The position numbers and the translations under genes were made by a program. 39,312 nt of DNA from Deltaproteobacteria bacterium (GTDB lineage Bacteria > Desulfobacterota > Desulfomonilia > UBA1062): contig JALNWY010000007.1 in NCBI GenBank assembly GCA_023230665.1, forward strand, positions 1 to 39,312, in the 5' to 3' direction. Each line of letters begins with the position of its first letter. Within the stretch, counting starts at the first letter, position 1. The notes below the pieces were generated by a model. The model ran no database searches and was not told where the DNA came from. It was given only the letters and a program-made list of their open reading frames with translations. Of the stretch, positions 1 through 8,234 are shown piece by piece.

Positions 1-253
1 GAGATCCTTTTAGTGCCCACGGAGGAGCGCCAAAAAGGCGCGTGAAGACGAGCAAGGCCATGTTGCTCTCCAAGCATCATTTTTCGTGATGGGAGCGCCC
101 CCCGCTTGCGCTCCGTGACGCAGCCGGGGGCAACGGGGGGCGCAACCATGGTGAGCAGGCGGCAAAAAAGCATATCAGGAAGACCGGAGAAAAACAGGCT
201 TTAAAAAAAGCCTTGCACCAAGATAAGTTCCACGTATCTTCTCACTTGCTTGA
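1..253 (+). other. Untranslated, hairpin-rich region upstream of a terminator
   Basis: No convincing reading frame crosses this stretch; the longest frame entering from the left edge stops at about 87. Several inverted repeats are visible: a perfect 5-bp hairpin at 27-41, a 9-bp perfect pair at 95-103 and 135-143 enclosing 31 nt, and a 7-bp pair at 196-202 and 207-213. With the strong terminator at 254-292, this looks like the 3' part of a rightward transcript, either a long 3' UTR or a structured RNA. I could not match it to tmRNA, SRP RNA, RNase P RNA or 6S RNA by eye. Confidence 0.35.
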
Positions 254-292
254 GCCGCGGCCCTTCACCGATTCGGGCCGCGGCATTTTTTT
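254..292 (+). terminator. Strong intrinsic terminator, rightward
   Basis: A perfect 10-bp GC stem (254-263 pairing with 275-284) with an 11-nt loop is followed at once by ATTTTTTT (285-292). The T-run lies only on the plus-strand side, so it ends a rightward transcript from the left of the window rather than the leftward regulator gene that follows. Confidence 0.85.
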
Positions 293-309
293 GTCTTGCG
301 TGATCGGCT

Positions 310-1053
310 CTACGAATGATCGATCGCCTTTTTGAGGGATTTCTCGAGGTATTCGATGTGGGTGATCAGTGCAACCTCGGCAGCCCGGGGATCATTCCTT
401 TCGATCGCATCGGTAAGGGCGCCGAGCTGCTCGATGATGCGGGCTGCACTCCCCCTGATCGTCGAGAGTTTCTCGCGGCTGAAGGGGAATGCTCCCAGGA
501 GCAGGGTATCGACGGATTTCCTCAGCTGGATGAAGATCGTATTATGGGTGGATTCGATGAGCGTATCAAAGAACCGGGCATAGAGCTTCCCGCCCTCCGG
601 GGCGATGGGAACCCGGCGGGCGAGACCTCTCTGAGCGGCCTTTGCACAGAAGGAGCGAAGGGCCTTCTTCTCCTCACTGGTGGCGCATCCGCATGCCAGG
701 GCCGCTGCCTTTGCATCGAGGATTCTCCGGACGCAAAGCAGCTCCCATATCTTGTCCTGATCGACGGAAAGCAGGTCTTCAATGGATGTTTTTTCTCCCT
801 CCTCAGGGATCCTCACAAATTTGCCCCGCTTGTACTGGGGCTCGATATATCCTCTTGCCTCAAGCAGCTTCATGGCCTCGCGCAGCGAGATCCTGCTGAT
901 GCCCATCATCCTGGTCATATTGTGCTCGGAGGGAAGGCGATCGCCCGTCTTCAGGACGCCCCTGTTGATCAGGTCAATGATCTGCTCCGCCGCCTGGGTG
1001 GGGATATTCGGCATCTTGACGATCGGTGAAATGCTGGTCTTTTTCTCTTCCAT
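310..1053 (-). CDS. FadR/GntR-family transcriptional regulator
   Basis: A 247-aa DNA-binding regulator. The N-terminal GntR winged helix spans about residues 18-82, with the typical GDRLPSEHNMTR and ISRISLREAMKLLEARGY stretches. A helical FCD-type ligand-binding domain follows from about residue 95 to the C-terminus, giving the FadR subfamily architecture at its usual length. Members normally sense small organic acids or acyl compounds and repress nearby catabolic genes; the ligand cannot be read here. It is divergent from the diguanylate cyclase at 1275, and the 220-bp intergenic region is AT-rich and could hold its operator, but I see no clear palindrome. No strong Shine-Dalgarno precedes the ATG. 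Confidence 0.88.
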   Translation of the reverse strand: MEEKKTSISPIVKMPNIPTQAAEQIIDLINRGVLKTGDRLPSEHNMTRMMGISRISLREAMKLLEARGYIEPQYKRGKFVRIPEEGEKTSIEDLLSVDQDKIWELLCVRRILDAKAAALACGCATSEEKKALRSFCAKAAQRGLARRVPIAPEGGKLYARFFDTLIESTHNTIFIQLRKSVDTLLLGAFPFSREKLSTIRGSAARIIEQLGALTDAIERNDPRAAEVALITHIEYLEKSLKKAIDHS

Positions 1054-1224
1054 GGGCCGGTCCCGGTAGAATGCACACGTTATCTGACAGGCATGTAATC
1101 ATACGACAAATAATAATACAACCCGTAAACACCGTTCATTCTTGATGATTTTCCCGTCCATATCAGAACGCGAGGAAATGATATCCTAAAAAAAGTCCAC
1201 GGGCGCTTCACGAGATTCTTGTCA

Positions 1225-1253
1225 TTGCGCAGTTTTTTTCATTCGTCTATAGT
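1225..1253 (+). promoter_or_regulatory. Candidate sigma-70 promoter for the diguanylate cyclase
   Basis: TTGCGC at 1225-1230 and TATAGT at 1248-1253 are separated by 17 bp and lie just upstream of the ATG at 1275. This is a sequence match only. Confidence 0.4.
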
Positions 1254-1274
1254 TCTTATCCGGGGCAACCAGGC

Positions 1275-2318
1275 ATGAAGTTCTATACAGAAAGCGAAAT
1301 CAGGGGCCTGCTCTCCCGGGTCAGGGAGAACGAAGAGACGGCCCGGAAGTTTTTCGAGGTGGAGGCGAGCGTGCTCTCCATCCTGGACTTCGGGGATTTC
1401 TTTCACAAGCTGCTCTGGGCCATCATGAACAAGTTCTCCGTAGGATACGTCTGGGTCACGCTCGTGGAGACCGGCAGGGCCATCAGGATCATTCAGGCCC
1501 ATGCCGCCTCCGCCATTCCGGAAAATCAGCTCAAGATCGTTGGCTGGCACGCATTTTCTCTCGTGGTGCCCGAGTGCGACCGGCCCGTGCTCGGGAACAC
1601 CGATCTGGGCCGCTTCGCTGCGCTGGTTCCCGAAGGGCTCCGGAAGAGCTTCAATTCCATAGCGGTCGTGCCCATCAGCCTGGACGGCCAGACAGCGGGG
1701 AGCCTGAACTTCGCCGACATGTCCGCGGAGCGGTTTTCCCCTGATTCCGACACCAGCCTCCTGGAGCAGCTGGGCCTCGTGGTATCCATCTGCCTTTCCA
1801 ATGTGGCCGCCCATGAAGAGATCAGGGCTCTGGCCTTTCAGGATCCGCTGACCGGGCTAAAGAACCGCAGAGCCATGGAAAAGGCACTGAGCCGGGAGAT
1901 CGCCAGGGCAAGAAGGTACGAAGGGCTACTCAGTGTGGTGTTTCTCGACCTGGACGACTTCAAGAAGGTCAACGACACTCTCGGGCATGAAAACGGTGAT
2001 GAGCTCCTGGCGTACGCCGCAACGGTCATGTGCAGGATGGTCCGGCAGACCGACCTGGTCTCGCGCTTTGCCGGAGACGAGTTCGTGATCATCCTGCCCG
2101 AGACCTCTCGCCAGGAGGCGGAGCACCTCATCCGGCGGATGCAGGAGTATTTCGGAGAACATCCTCTGACCCTGGCCGAGATCCCGGTGCCGGTTTCCTT
2201 CAGCTACGGGATCGCCTCGGTAGACATGGTGGAGGGCGAAGACCCGGCAACAATTCTGAAAAAGGCGGATGAGCTGCTCTATCAAAACAAACGGGAGAAG
2301 AAGGCGGCCAGGCAATGA
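1275..2318 (+). CDS. GAF-like sensor plus GGDEF diguanylate cyclase
   Basis: A 347-aa soluble protein predicted to make cyclic di-GMP from two GTP. Residues about 25-180 form a GAF/DUF484-like sensory region with no membrane segment or signal peptide. The GGDEF domain covers about 185-345, starting with DPLTGLKNR (190-198). The signature is AGDEF (266-270) rather than GGDEF, a variant found in active enzymes. An RxxD inhibitory site, RQTD (257-260), sits exactly five residues upstream, so product feedback inhibition is expected. It is divergent from the FadR-like regulator and convergent with the histidine kinase. Activity is inferred from the conserved motif. Confidence 0.9.
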   Translation: MKFYTESEIRGLLSRVRENEETARKFFEVEASVLSILDFGDFFHKLLWAIMNKFSVGYVWVTLVETGRAIRIIQAHAASAIPENQLKIVGWHAFSLVVPECDRPVLGNTDLGRFAALVPEGLRKSFNSIAVVPISLDGQTAGSLNFADMSAERFSPDSDTSLLEQLGLVVSICLSNVAAHEEIRALAFQDPLTGLKNRRAMEKALSREIARARRYEGLLSVVFLDLDDFKKVNDTLGHENGDELLAYAATVMCRMVRQTDLVSRFAGDEFVIILPETSRQEAEHLIRRMQEYFGEHPLTLAEIPVPVSFSYGIASVDMVEGEDPATILKKADELLYQNKREKKAARQ

Positions 2319-2424
2319 TTCCTCAGGGAGGCTCGGCTTGCAGGGCATCGTGATGGAAGGTGATGAAACAGCCAGGCAGCCCGGCTCTGCAATCCCGTCG
2401 CCATGGGTCTGATCAGGATCATCT

Positions 2425-4509
2425 TCATCGAGCAGGGCGGGATGTGGGCTTGTTTTTGCCTGGGGCCGAGCCTTTCACCTCGGGCAGGTAAACCGTGAAG
2501 GCGGATCCCCTGCCGGGTTCGCTCTGCACGGTGACAGCGCCCTGATGGTCGCGTACGATACCGTGCACGACCGAGAGGCCCATTCCCGTGCCCTCGGTCT
2601 TGTCTTTGGTGGTGAAGAAGGGATCAAAGATACGCTGCATGACCGCTTCATCAATGCCCTCGCCCGTATCGCGCACCGTAATGCGGGCATAGGGGCCTGG
2701 GGCGAGGCCCGGAGAAATCCCGGAAGCCTGCTGTGCGCTCAGGGTTTCCCGGGCGAGCTCAACCACGAGCTCGCCGCCGTGCTTCCGCATGGCATAGCCC
2801 GCATTGTTGCCGAGATTGAGCATGACCTGTTTGATCTGGGTTGGGTCTGCCAGCACATGGACGTTTCCCGCGCTCAGGCGCGGGTGGATTACGATGGTCG
2901 TGGGCAGGGCCGACCTGAGAAAGCTCAAGGCCTCCTCGATGAGGGCGGTGATCTGAACCGGTGTTTTCTCCTTGAGGTTCCGGCGGCTGAAGGTGACGAT
3001 CTGCCTGGTGAGATCAGACCCCATCCTCGCCGCTTCCTGTATTTCCCGGATAAGGGAAAACACGGGATGACCGGTCTCCAGGTCCATCAGCGCGATCTCG
3101 GCATTGAGCACGATAGGGGTGAAGATGTTCTTCAGGTCGTGGGCTATCCCGCCCGCCAGGGTGCCGATGGCCTCCAGCTTCTGGTTCTGGGACATACGCC
3201 GGCTGAGCGCAATCTCGCGTGTCACGTCCCGCACCACGGAGACATAGTTGACTGTTTGTCCCTTCTCGTCGCGCACGGGCGATACCGTGAGATCTGCTTC
3301 GACCATTTCATCGGATTTGTTCTGCCGCCTCTGGTGAGAGCTCCAAGTCCTGCCCTGTGCCAGCGTCCGGTTGAATTCCTCGCGGCTCTGGGCGTTAAGA
3401 AAGTTCTCCTTGATGCAGTCAACCTTCCTGCCGATAAGCTCCCTGCGGCTGTAACCGCTGATGCGCTCGAAGGCCGGATTGACATACTCGATCACCCAGT
3501 CGGGACTCAAAAGAACAATCCCTTCGCCCGCCTGTTCAATGGAAAAGGCCAGCCGCTGGAGGTCCTGCTCCATCTTCCGGCGGGCGCTGATGTCGATCCC
3601 GATGCCGATCACCGATCCGTCGGAGAGGCGGACATGGGTCCACAGGCAGGGATGCGTCTCGCCCGAGCGGGTCACTGCTTCCAGCTCGAGCCAATCGGAT
3701 CGGCCCTCGCGGATGGCGTCCGAGACCGCCTTGCGCATCTGTTCGTCGGGAAACACCCTGGGGACTAAGTCCATGGTCCGCGCATCCTCCAGGGACCACC
3801 CGAAGACTCGCTCCATCTCCCGGTTGATCAGCCTGATCTTGCCCTGGGGATCGGAGAAGATCAGCATGGCGGGAATATGGTCGATAACGGTCTGAAGGAT
3901 TTCCTTCTGTTCTTTCAGCTCCTCGACCACCTGGCTCAGTGCCTTGGTTCGAGTCTTCACCTTCTGGTCGAGCAGCTGCTCGCTCTTGAGCAGGCGTTCT
4001 TCGATCTCCTTATGCTCGGTGATGTCGGCGATAAAACCTTCAACCGCCACCACGCCGCCCCGGGACGAAAAGATGCCCTGTCCCTGCTCCCAGACCCATT
4101 TCAGACAAGAGTCTGCAGCCTTTATCCGGTAGGAGATCCTGAACGAGCATCGGTTGAGCAGGGCCTTCTGGATTTCTTCCCACACAGATGCCCTGTCATC
4201 CGGGTGGATCAGGGACCCATATGAAAGCACCCGGTTTTCCTCCAACTCCTCGGGCCGGTGGCCGGTCAGATCCAGACAGCCCTTGCTGACGAATTCCATG
4301 GTCCAGTCTTTATCGTTTCTGCACCGGTATGCCATGCCGGGAAGGTTGTTCATGAGCGTGGAAAGAAAGATCTGGCTTTCCCGGAGCTTCCGCAGGTTTT
4401 CATCGAGATGGATGATCCCCGCATTCAGGCTGTCCAGCCTCATGTTGCGTGCATGGAAGAAGACCTTCCTCTGTTTTGCGTGAGAGATGTGTCGTTTGAT
4501 CCGATGCAT
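2425..4509 (-). CDS. Multi-PAS sensor histidine kinase, cytoplasmic, orphan
   Basis: A 694-aa kinase with no predicted membrane segment. Order: PAS about 50-170, a coiled stretch about 168-205 (DITEHKEIEERLLKSEQ onward), PAS about 205-315, PAS about 318-435, HisKA with phospho-acceptor H457 in GGIAHDLKN, and an HATPase_c domain with N-box NLGNNAGYA (565-573), DTGEG (614-618), an FDPFFTT segment and GTGMGLS (640-646). This NtrB-like layout often carries a C-terminal receiver domain, which is absent, and no response regulator is in the window. The frame stays open upstream of the ATG at 4509 without another ATG, so a longer N-terminus from an alternative start is possible. Confidence 0.9.
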   Translation of the reverse strand: MHRIKRHISHAKQRKVFFHARNMRLDSLNAGIIHLDENLRKLRESQIFLSTLMNNLPGMAYRCRNDKDWTMEFVSKGCLDLTGHRPEELEENRVLSYGSLIHPDDRASVWEEIQKALLNRCSFRISYRIKAADSCLKWVWEQGQGIFSSRGGVVAVEGFIADITEHKEIEERLLKSEQLLDQKVKTRTKALSQVVEELKEQKEILQTVIDHIPAMLIFSDPQGKIRLINREMERVFGWSLEDARTMDLVPRVFPDEQMRKAVSDAIREGRSDWLELEAVTRSGETHPCLWTHVRLSDGSVIGIGIDISARRKMEQDLQRLAFSIEQAGEGIVLLSPDWVIEYVNPAFERISGYSRRELIGRKVDCIKENFLNAQSREEFNRTLAQGRTWSSHQRRQNKSDEMVEADLTVSPVRDEKGQTVNYVSVVRDVTREIALSRRMSQNQKLEAIGTLAGGIAHDLKNIFTPIVLNAEIALMDLETGHPVFSLIREIQEAARMGSDLTRQIVTFSRRNLKEKTPVQITALIEEALSFLRSALPTTIVIHPRLSAGNVHVLADPTQIKQVMLNLGNNAGYAMRKHGGELVVELARETLSAQQASGISPGLAPGPYARITVRDTGEGIDEAVMQRIFDPFFTTKDKTEGTGMGLSVVHGIVRDHQGAVTVQSEPGRGSAFTVYLPEVKGSAPGKNKPTSRPAR

Positions 4510-4978
4510 ATATACACACCCGGTCTCGTATTGCTTCTCCGGCGGACATGGCAGAGGATGACAAAAAGGGGATGGTCCCTGGCCTCAGGGCTGAAAACAT
4601 CATGAAAGCAGTGCAAGAAAAAAAGTTTCTTGCAGGGCAGAGAAAGGCCATCCGGTGCGGATACTCCTTTGTCGGTAGTGCATGTACGCAGCGCTGTCAA
4701 GCTGTAATTTTCCCGCAGCCGGGGCCGGCCCGCGCGGCCAAGGACGGCGATCTGCCGCCGGCATCGGTTGCCGGAAAGACCCGCGTACGGGTGGCGCGCA
4801 TTCCCGTCCACATTTTCCCCTGACACGATACTACTTATTGTACAGAGCCTTATCCCGGATCACCACTTCCTTTTCATGTGTGGAATTCCTGGTACAACAC
4901 TTGGCAAATCCAAGCGGTTCTGGTAAAAGTACTTAAAAATTGCTTGTATTGATGGCCGGTATGCAGGAGGGGGCTCCC
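4510..4978. other. Divergent intergenic region between kinase and hydrolase genes
   Basis: About 470 bp between the leftward kinase start and the rightward hydrolase start. The short frames here have no recognisable product. A weak sigma-70 candidate (TTGGCA 4901-4906, 17 bp, TAAAAG 4924-4929) precedes the hydrolase. A sigma-54-like string near 4890-4906 was considered but has wrong spacing at the -12 GC. Confidence 0.35.
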
Positions 4979-5863
4979 ATGATCGAAAGGCGGGATATTC
5001 AGTTTATGTCGCAAGGGATGCGCTGCGCGGGGTGGTTTTACCGGGCGGATGGAGCGGAAGCCAGACCGTGCATCGTGTTGGGGCACGGTTTCGGCGGCAC
5101 CAGAGAGATGCGGCTGGACGCGTATGCAGAAATCTTTGCCGAGGCCGGGTATCATGCACTGGTCTTCGATTACCGCCACTTCGGCAACAGCGGAGGCGAA
5201 CCCAGACAGTTGCTCGATATCGGCAGGCAGCACCAGGACTGGCATGCAGCCATCGATTGTGCCCGGGCAATGGATGGGGTGGACCCCGGAAGGATCGTTC
5301 TCTGGGGCACGTCGTTCAGCGGCGGGCACGTGATCCCGGTGGCCCTTGAGCAGAGCGGCATCGCTGCAGTGATCTCCCAGGTGCCCCATCTGAGCGGCAT
5401 TGCTACGGCATCGGCTGCGGGGCCGGTTCAGAATTTCCGACTGGGCGCTGCTGCCTGCCGGGACCTGATCCGCACGATGCTGCGGCTGAGTCCCTATTAT
5501 GTGCCCATCGTAGGCCGGCCGGGGACGCTGGCCGCCATGACGGCCCCGGGCGCAGAAGAGGGAGCCAGAAGGCTCTATCCTGAAGACTACGAGCCCAACG
5601 AGATGATAGCGGCCCGCATCTTTCTCTACGTGGGTCTGTATTCGCCGGGCAGGCTGGCGTCCGGGCTCACGGTTCCCTGGCTGGTGCAACTGGCCTCAGG
5701 AGACCTGACCACCCCGGTACGGCCTGCAATCAAGGCTGCCATGAAGGCTCGGCAAAGCAAGCTCATCGTCTACCGGTGCGAGCATTTCGATGTGTATGTG
5801 CCCCCCCGGTTCGAGCAGATTGTGGAGGACCAGATCACCTTTCTCAGGCACGCCCTGAAATAA
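4979..5863 (+). CDS. Alpha/beta hydrolase (dienelactone hydrolase-like)
   Basis: I chose the ATG at 4979 (294 aa) because AGGAGG at 4965-4970 lies 8 nt upstream; an in-frame ATG at 4940 has no such site. The fold is a serine hydrolase: LGHGFGGTREM near the N-terminus gives the oxyanion loop, and GTSFSGGH (about 110-117) holds the presumed nucleophile S112. An Asp in the SGDLTTPV segment and a late His in RCEHFDVY would complete the triad. Substrate is unknown. No signal peptide is visible, so it is probably cytoplasmic. It stands alone, convergent with the HD-GYP gene. Confidence 0.85.
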   Translation: MIERRDIQFMSQGMRCAGWFYRADGAEARPCIVLGHGFGGTREMRLDAYAEIFAEAGYHALVFDYRHFGNSGGEPRQLLDIGRQHQDWHAAIDCARAMDGVDPGRIVLWGTSFSGGHVIPVALEQSGIAAVISQVPHLSGIATASAAGPVQNFRLGAAACRDLIRTMLRLSPYYVPIVGRPGTLAAMTAPGAEEGARRLYPEDYEPNEMIAARIFLYVGLYSPGRLASGLTVPWLVQLASGDLTTPVRPAIKAAMKARQSKLIVYRCEHFDVYVPPRFEQIVEDQITFLRHALK

Positions 5864-5907
5864 CCTGCGCGTATCTGCCCAGCCTCGGGCTGCTGAGCCC
5901 CCGGACT

Positions 5908-6486
5908 TTACAGGCCGTTTATCGTAATCTCCGTGATAAAGGTCTCGACGAGCACCGGGTCAAAAGACGAGAGGCTGAGCTTTCTGAGAACGAGAAACGC
6001 TTCCTTAAGAGAGCGCCTCTTCTGATAGGGCCTGTCGGTGATGAGCGCGTCAAAGGTGTCGGCGATGCCGATGATCTTTGCCCCAAGCGGGATGTTCCCG
6101 CCGGTGATCCCTCGCGGGTATCCCGTTCCGTCCTCCCTTTCGTGATGGGAGTAGACATAGTCGATGACCTTGGCCGGAAACCCCTGGCCCTCAAGGATGG
6201 TCTTGCCCATTTCAGGGTGTTTTTTGATCTGCTTGAGGATCGACTTGGAAGGGTGCTCTTTCACATTTCTGAAAACCTTCGAGCTGAAGCGGATCTTTCC
6301 GATGTCATGGAGCAGCCCTGCCATTCGGATATCCTCAATCTCGTTCTCGGGCAGGCGCAATCTCCTGGCAAGCCTCCGGGCATACCAGGAAACCCGCAGG
6401 GCATGGTCTTCCGAATACGGGTCCCGTGCGCCCAGCCTGTGAGCTATCTTCGCTGCTGTGTGGAGGGTGTTTTTCTGCATTTGCAT
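5908..6486 (-). CDS. HD-GYP domain protein, probable c-di-GMP phosphodiesterase
   Basis: A compact 192-aa protein that is almost only the HD-GYP domain. Metal-binding and signature elements are in order: H28, H60-D61 in LLHDIGK, H90 in KKHPEMG, H114-H115 in SHHERED, the GYP motif within DGTGYPRG (about 119-126), and D143 in GIADTFDAL. Family members hydrolyse cyclic di-GMP; activity is inferred. There is no receiver or sensor domain. A CGTCT/AGACG hairpin lies directly before the ATG in the mRNA and could limit ribosome access. It is about 3.6 kb from the GGDEF gene but not in an operon with it. Confidence 0.9.
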   Translation of the reverse strand: MQMQKNTLHTAAKIAHRLGARDPYSEDHALRVSWYARRLARRLRLPENEIEDIRMAGLLHDIGKIRFSSKVFRNVKEHPSKSILKQIKKHPEMGKTILEGQGFPAKVIDYVYSHHEREDGTGYPRGITGGNIPLGAKIIGIADTFDALITDRPYQKRRSLKEAFLVLRKLSLSSFDPVLVETFITEITINGL

Positions 6487-6612
6487 CGTCTTTTTTCAGA
6501 CGTTTTATCTCCTGTGATGGATTCGCACATCATGAATCCCGCTCTGGACACTTTGGTGACCGAGCCTGGGCCGGTCCTTCGGATACTCGCCGCAGGACGG
6601 TTCCAGTGCTGT

Positions 6613-8052
6613 TCATTTCTTCTTTTTAAGGGCCTGCTGGAGCTTCTCGCCAAGCGAGCTTACGGGTTGTCCAGATCTGTCCGAAAAGCGTTGCCAGTCG
6701 TCCTCGTCGCTCGAGTCGCCCGGGGCCAGGGTGAGCTTGCGCCCGGTTGTGTCAATGGCCTCGATCGCCACGGTAATGGGCTCGCCGGGCTGCTTTTTGT
6801 CGATGGATGACGGATCGTGGAAGCGCGCGATCCTGGATCTGGGAAGCAGTCCCGTGACCCCGGGCTCCAGGTTGATGAAGAGGCCGAATTTCTCCTTTTT
6901 CTCGATAACCCCTTGGACCCGCTGCCCTGCACGGTATCGTCCCTCGATCCCAATCCAGGGATCACCCTCGGCGTCCTTCATGCTCAGGGATATCCTTTTG
7001 CTTACCGGATCAATCTCCTTGATCATGATATCGACGATATCGCCGGGGGCCACCTCGTCACGGGTTCTGGACACCCGCTTGGTGTAGCTCATCTCCGAGA
7101 TGTGGACCAGGCCCTCGACACCGGGTTCGATCTCCACAAAGACTCCGTAGTCCATGCACCGGGTGACCTTGCCCGCGAGCTTTTGCCCCGGAGAGTATTT
7201 TTCTTCCACCGTGTTCCAGGGGTTTTCCCCTGCCTGCTTCATGGACAGGGAGATCTTGCTGTTTCCGCCCGAGGTGTTTTTTTCGATCCCGATGATTTTG
7301 ACCGTGATCTCGTCCCCTGTGTGCAGGAGTTCTTCCGGGGTTCCCAGCCGGGACCAGCTCATCTCGGAGATATGCACCATCCCTTCCACGCCGGGACTCA
7401 ACTCCACAAAGGCCCCGTAGGGCATGATCCTGCTCACCCTGCCCGTGCTTATGCTGCCGATTGCGAGAGAACCGAGAAATGCCTGCCGCGCCTCTTGCTT
7501 CTCCTGCTCCAGGAGGGTGCGGCGGGAGACCACGATGTTTTTCCCTCCTTCGCTCAGCTCGGTGATCAGAAAGCGAAAGGTCTTGCCCACATATTCTTCC
7601 GGGTGTTCGACATAGATCGTGTCGATCTGGCTCATCGGGCAGAAGGCCCGGTGCTTGACGACCTCTATATTGAAACCCCCCTTGCAGGTATCCGCAATGC
7701 GGCCCTCGACGGGAAGGCCCTGATGGTACGCATCCTTGAGCTGCTCCGCGCCTCCGATGCCCGCCAGGGCCCGGGAGAGTCTGATCTCTCCGTGCCGCAT
7801 GGACACGACATAGAGTTCCAGGGTGTCTCCCACCCGATAGGGGAGATCGCCGTTCTGATCCGCCAGCTCGGCGAGGTCCACGACCCCGTCGATCTTGCTG
7901 CCGGTGTCCACGAACACGCTTTCCTTCCCGATGGAGATGATCCTTCCGCTGAGCTTGCTTCCGACCCGGGGCGTTTCCCTGCTCTCGGGTTCGTATGCTT
8001 CAAGGAGCTCTTCCATGGACAGCTGCTTTTCGTTGTTTTCTGTGCCTGACAT
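6613..8052 (-). CDS. Protein with five S1 RNA-binding domains (ribosomal protein S1-like)
   Basis: About 479 aa from the ATG at 8052. A GTG start at 8076 is in frame but would leave almost no leader below the predicted promoter, while the ATG follows a GGGGGAAAAAGGA stretch. Numbered from the GTG, five S1 domains are visible near 39-107, 122-190, 206-277, 294-364 and 379-450. Domains 3 and 4 carry the classic GVEGMVHISEMSW and GVEGLVHISEMSY signatures. An acidic N-terminus and lysine-rich C-terminus flank them. It is shorter than canonical six-domain S1 and may be an auxiliary translation or RNA-binding factor; I cannot tell whether it is the sole RpsA. Confidence 0.85.
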   Translation of the reverse strand: MSGTENNEKQLSMEELLEAYEPESRETPRVGSKLSGRIISIGKESVFVDTGSKIDGVVDLAELADQNGDLPYRVGDTLELYVVSMRHGEIRLSRALAGIGGAEQLKDAYHQGLPVEGRIADTCKGGFNIEVVKHRAFCPMSQIDTIYVEHPEEYVGKTFRFLITELSEGGKNIVVSRRTLLEQEKQEARQAFLGSLAIGSISTGRVSRIMPYGAFVELSPGVEGMVHISEMSWSRLGTPEELLHTGDEITVKIIGIEKNTSGGNSKISLSMKQAGENPWNTVEEKYSPGQKLAGKVTRCMDYGVFVEIEPGVEGLVHISEMSYTKRVSRTRDEVAPGDIVDIMIKEIDPVSKRISLSMKDAEGDPWIGIEGRYRAGQRVQGVIEKKEKFGLFINLEPGVTGLLPRSRIARFHDPSSIDKKQPGEPITVAIEAIDTTGRKLTLAPGDSSDEDDWQRFSDRSGQPVSSLGEKLQQALKKKK

Positions 8053-8090
8053 TCCTTTTTCCCCCACGTGGTCCACTTTGAGTGAAGGGC

Positions 8091-8119
8091 ATGATAGAGA
8101 AATTTATCGCGCGAGTAAA
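8091..8119 (-). promoter_or_regulatory. Candidate sigma-70 promoter for the S1-domain gene
   Basis: On the minus strand TTTACT (8119-8114), a 17-bp spacer and TATCAT (8096-8091) give a reasonable promoter. Transcription would begin near 8084, leaving about 30 nt of leader before the ATG at 8052. Confidence 0.45.
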
Positions 8120-8234
8120 TAACAATGTTCACCAGAGAACTCGCAGAGGAAAACCGTCCGGTTCTGCAGCGAGGGCCGGCAACGACAGTGGCCGGGAAGT
8201 CTTGAGGGAAGAATTCCTGCAGCCCTCTAAGCAA

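Noticed and set aside
4890..4906. Possible sigma-54 promoter before the hydrolase
   Set aside because: TGGTAC is present, but the -12 GC is one base too far and the core reads TTGG rather than TTGC.
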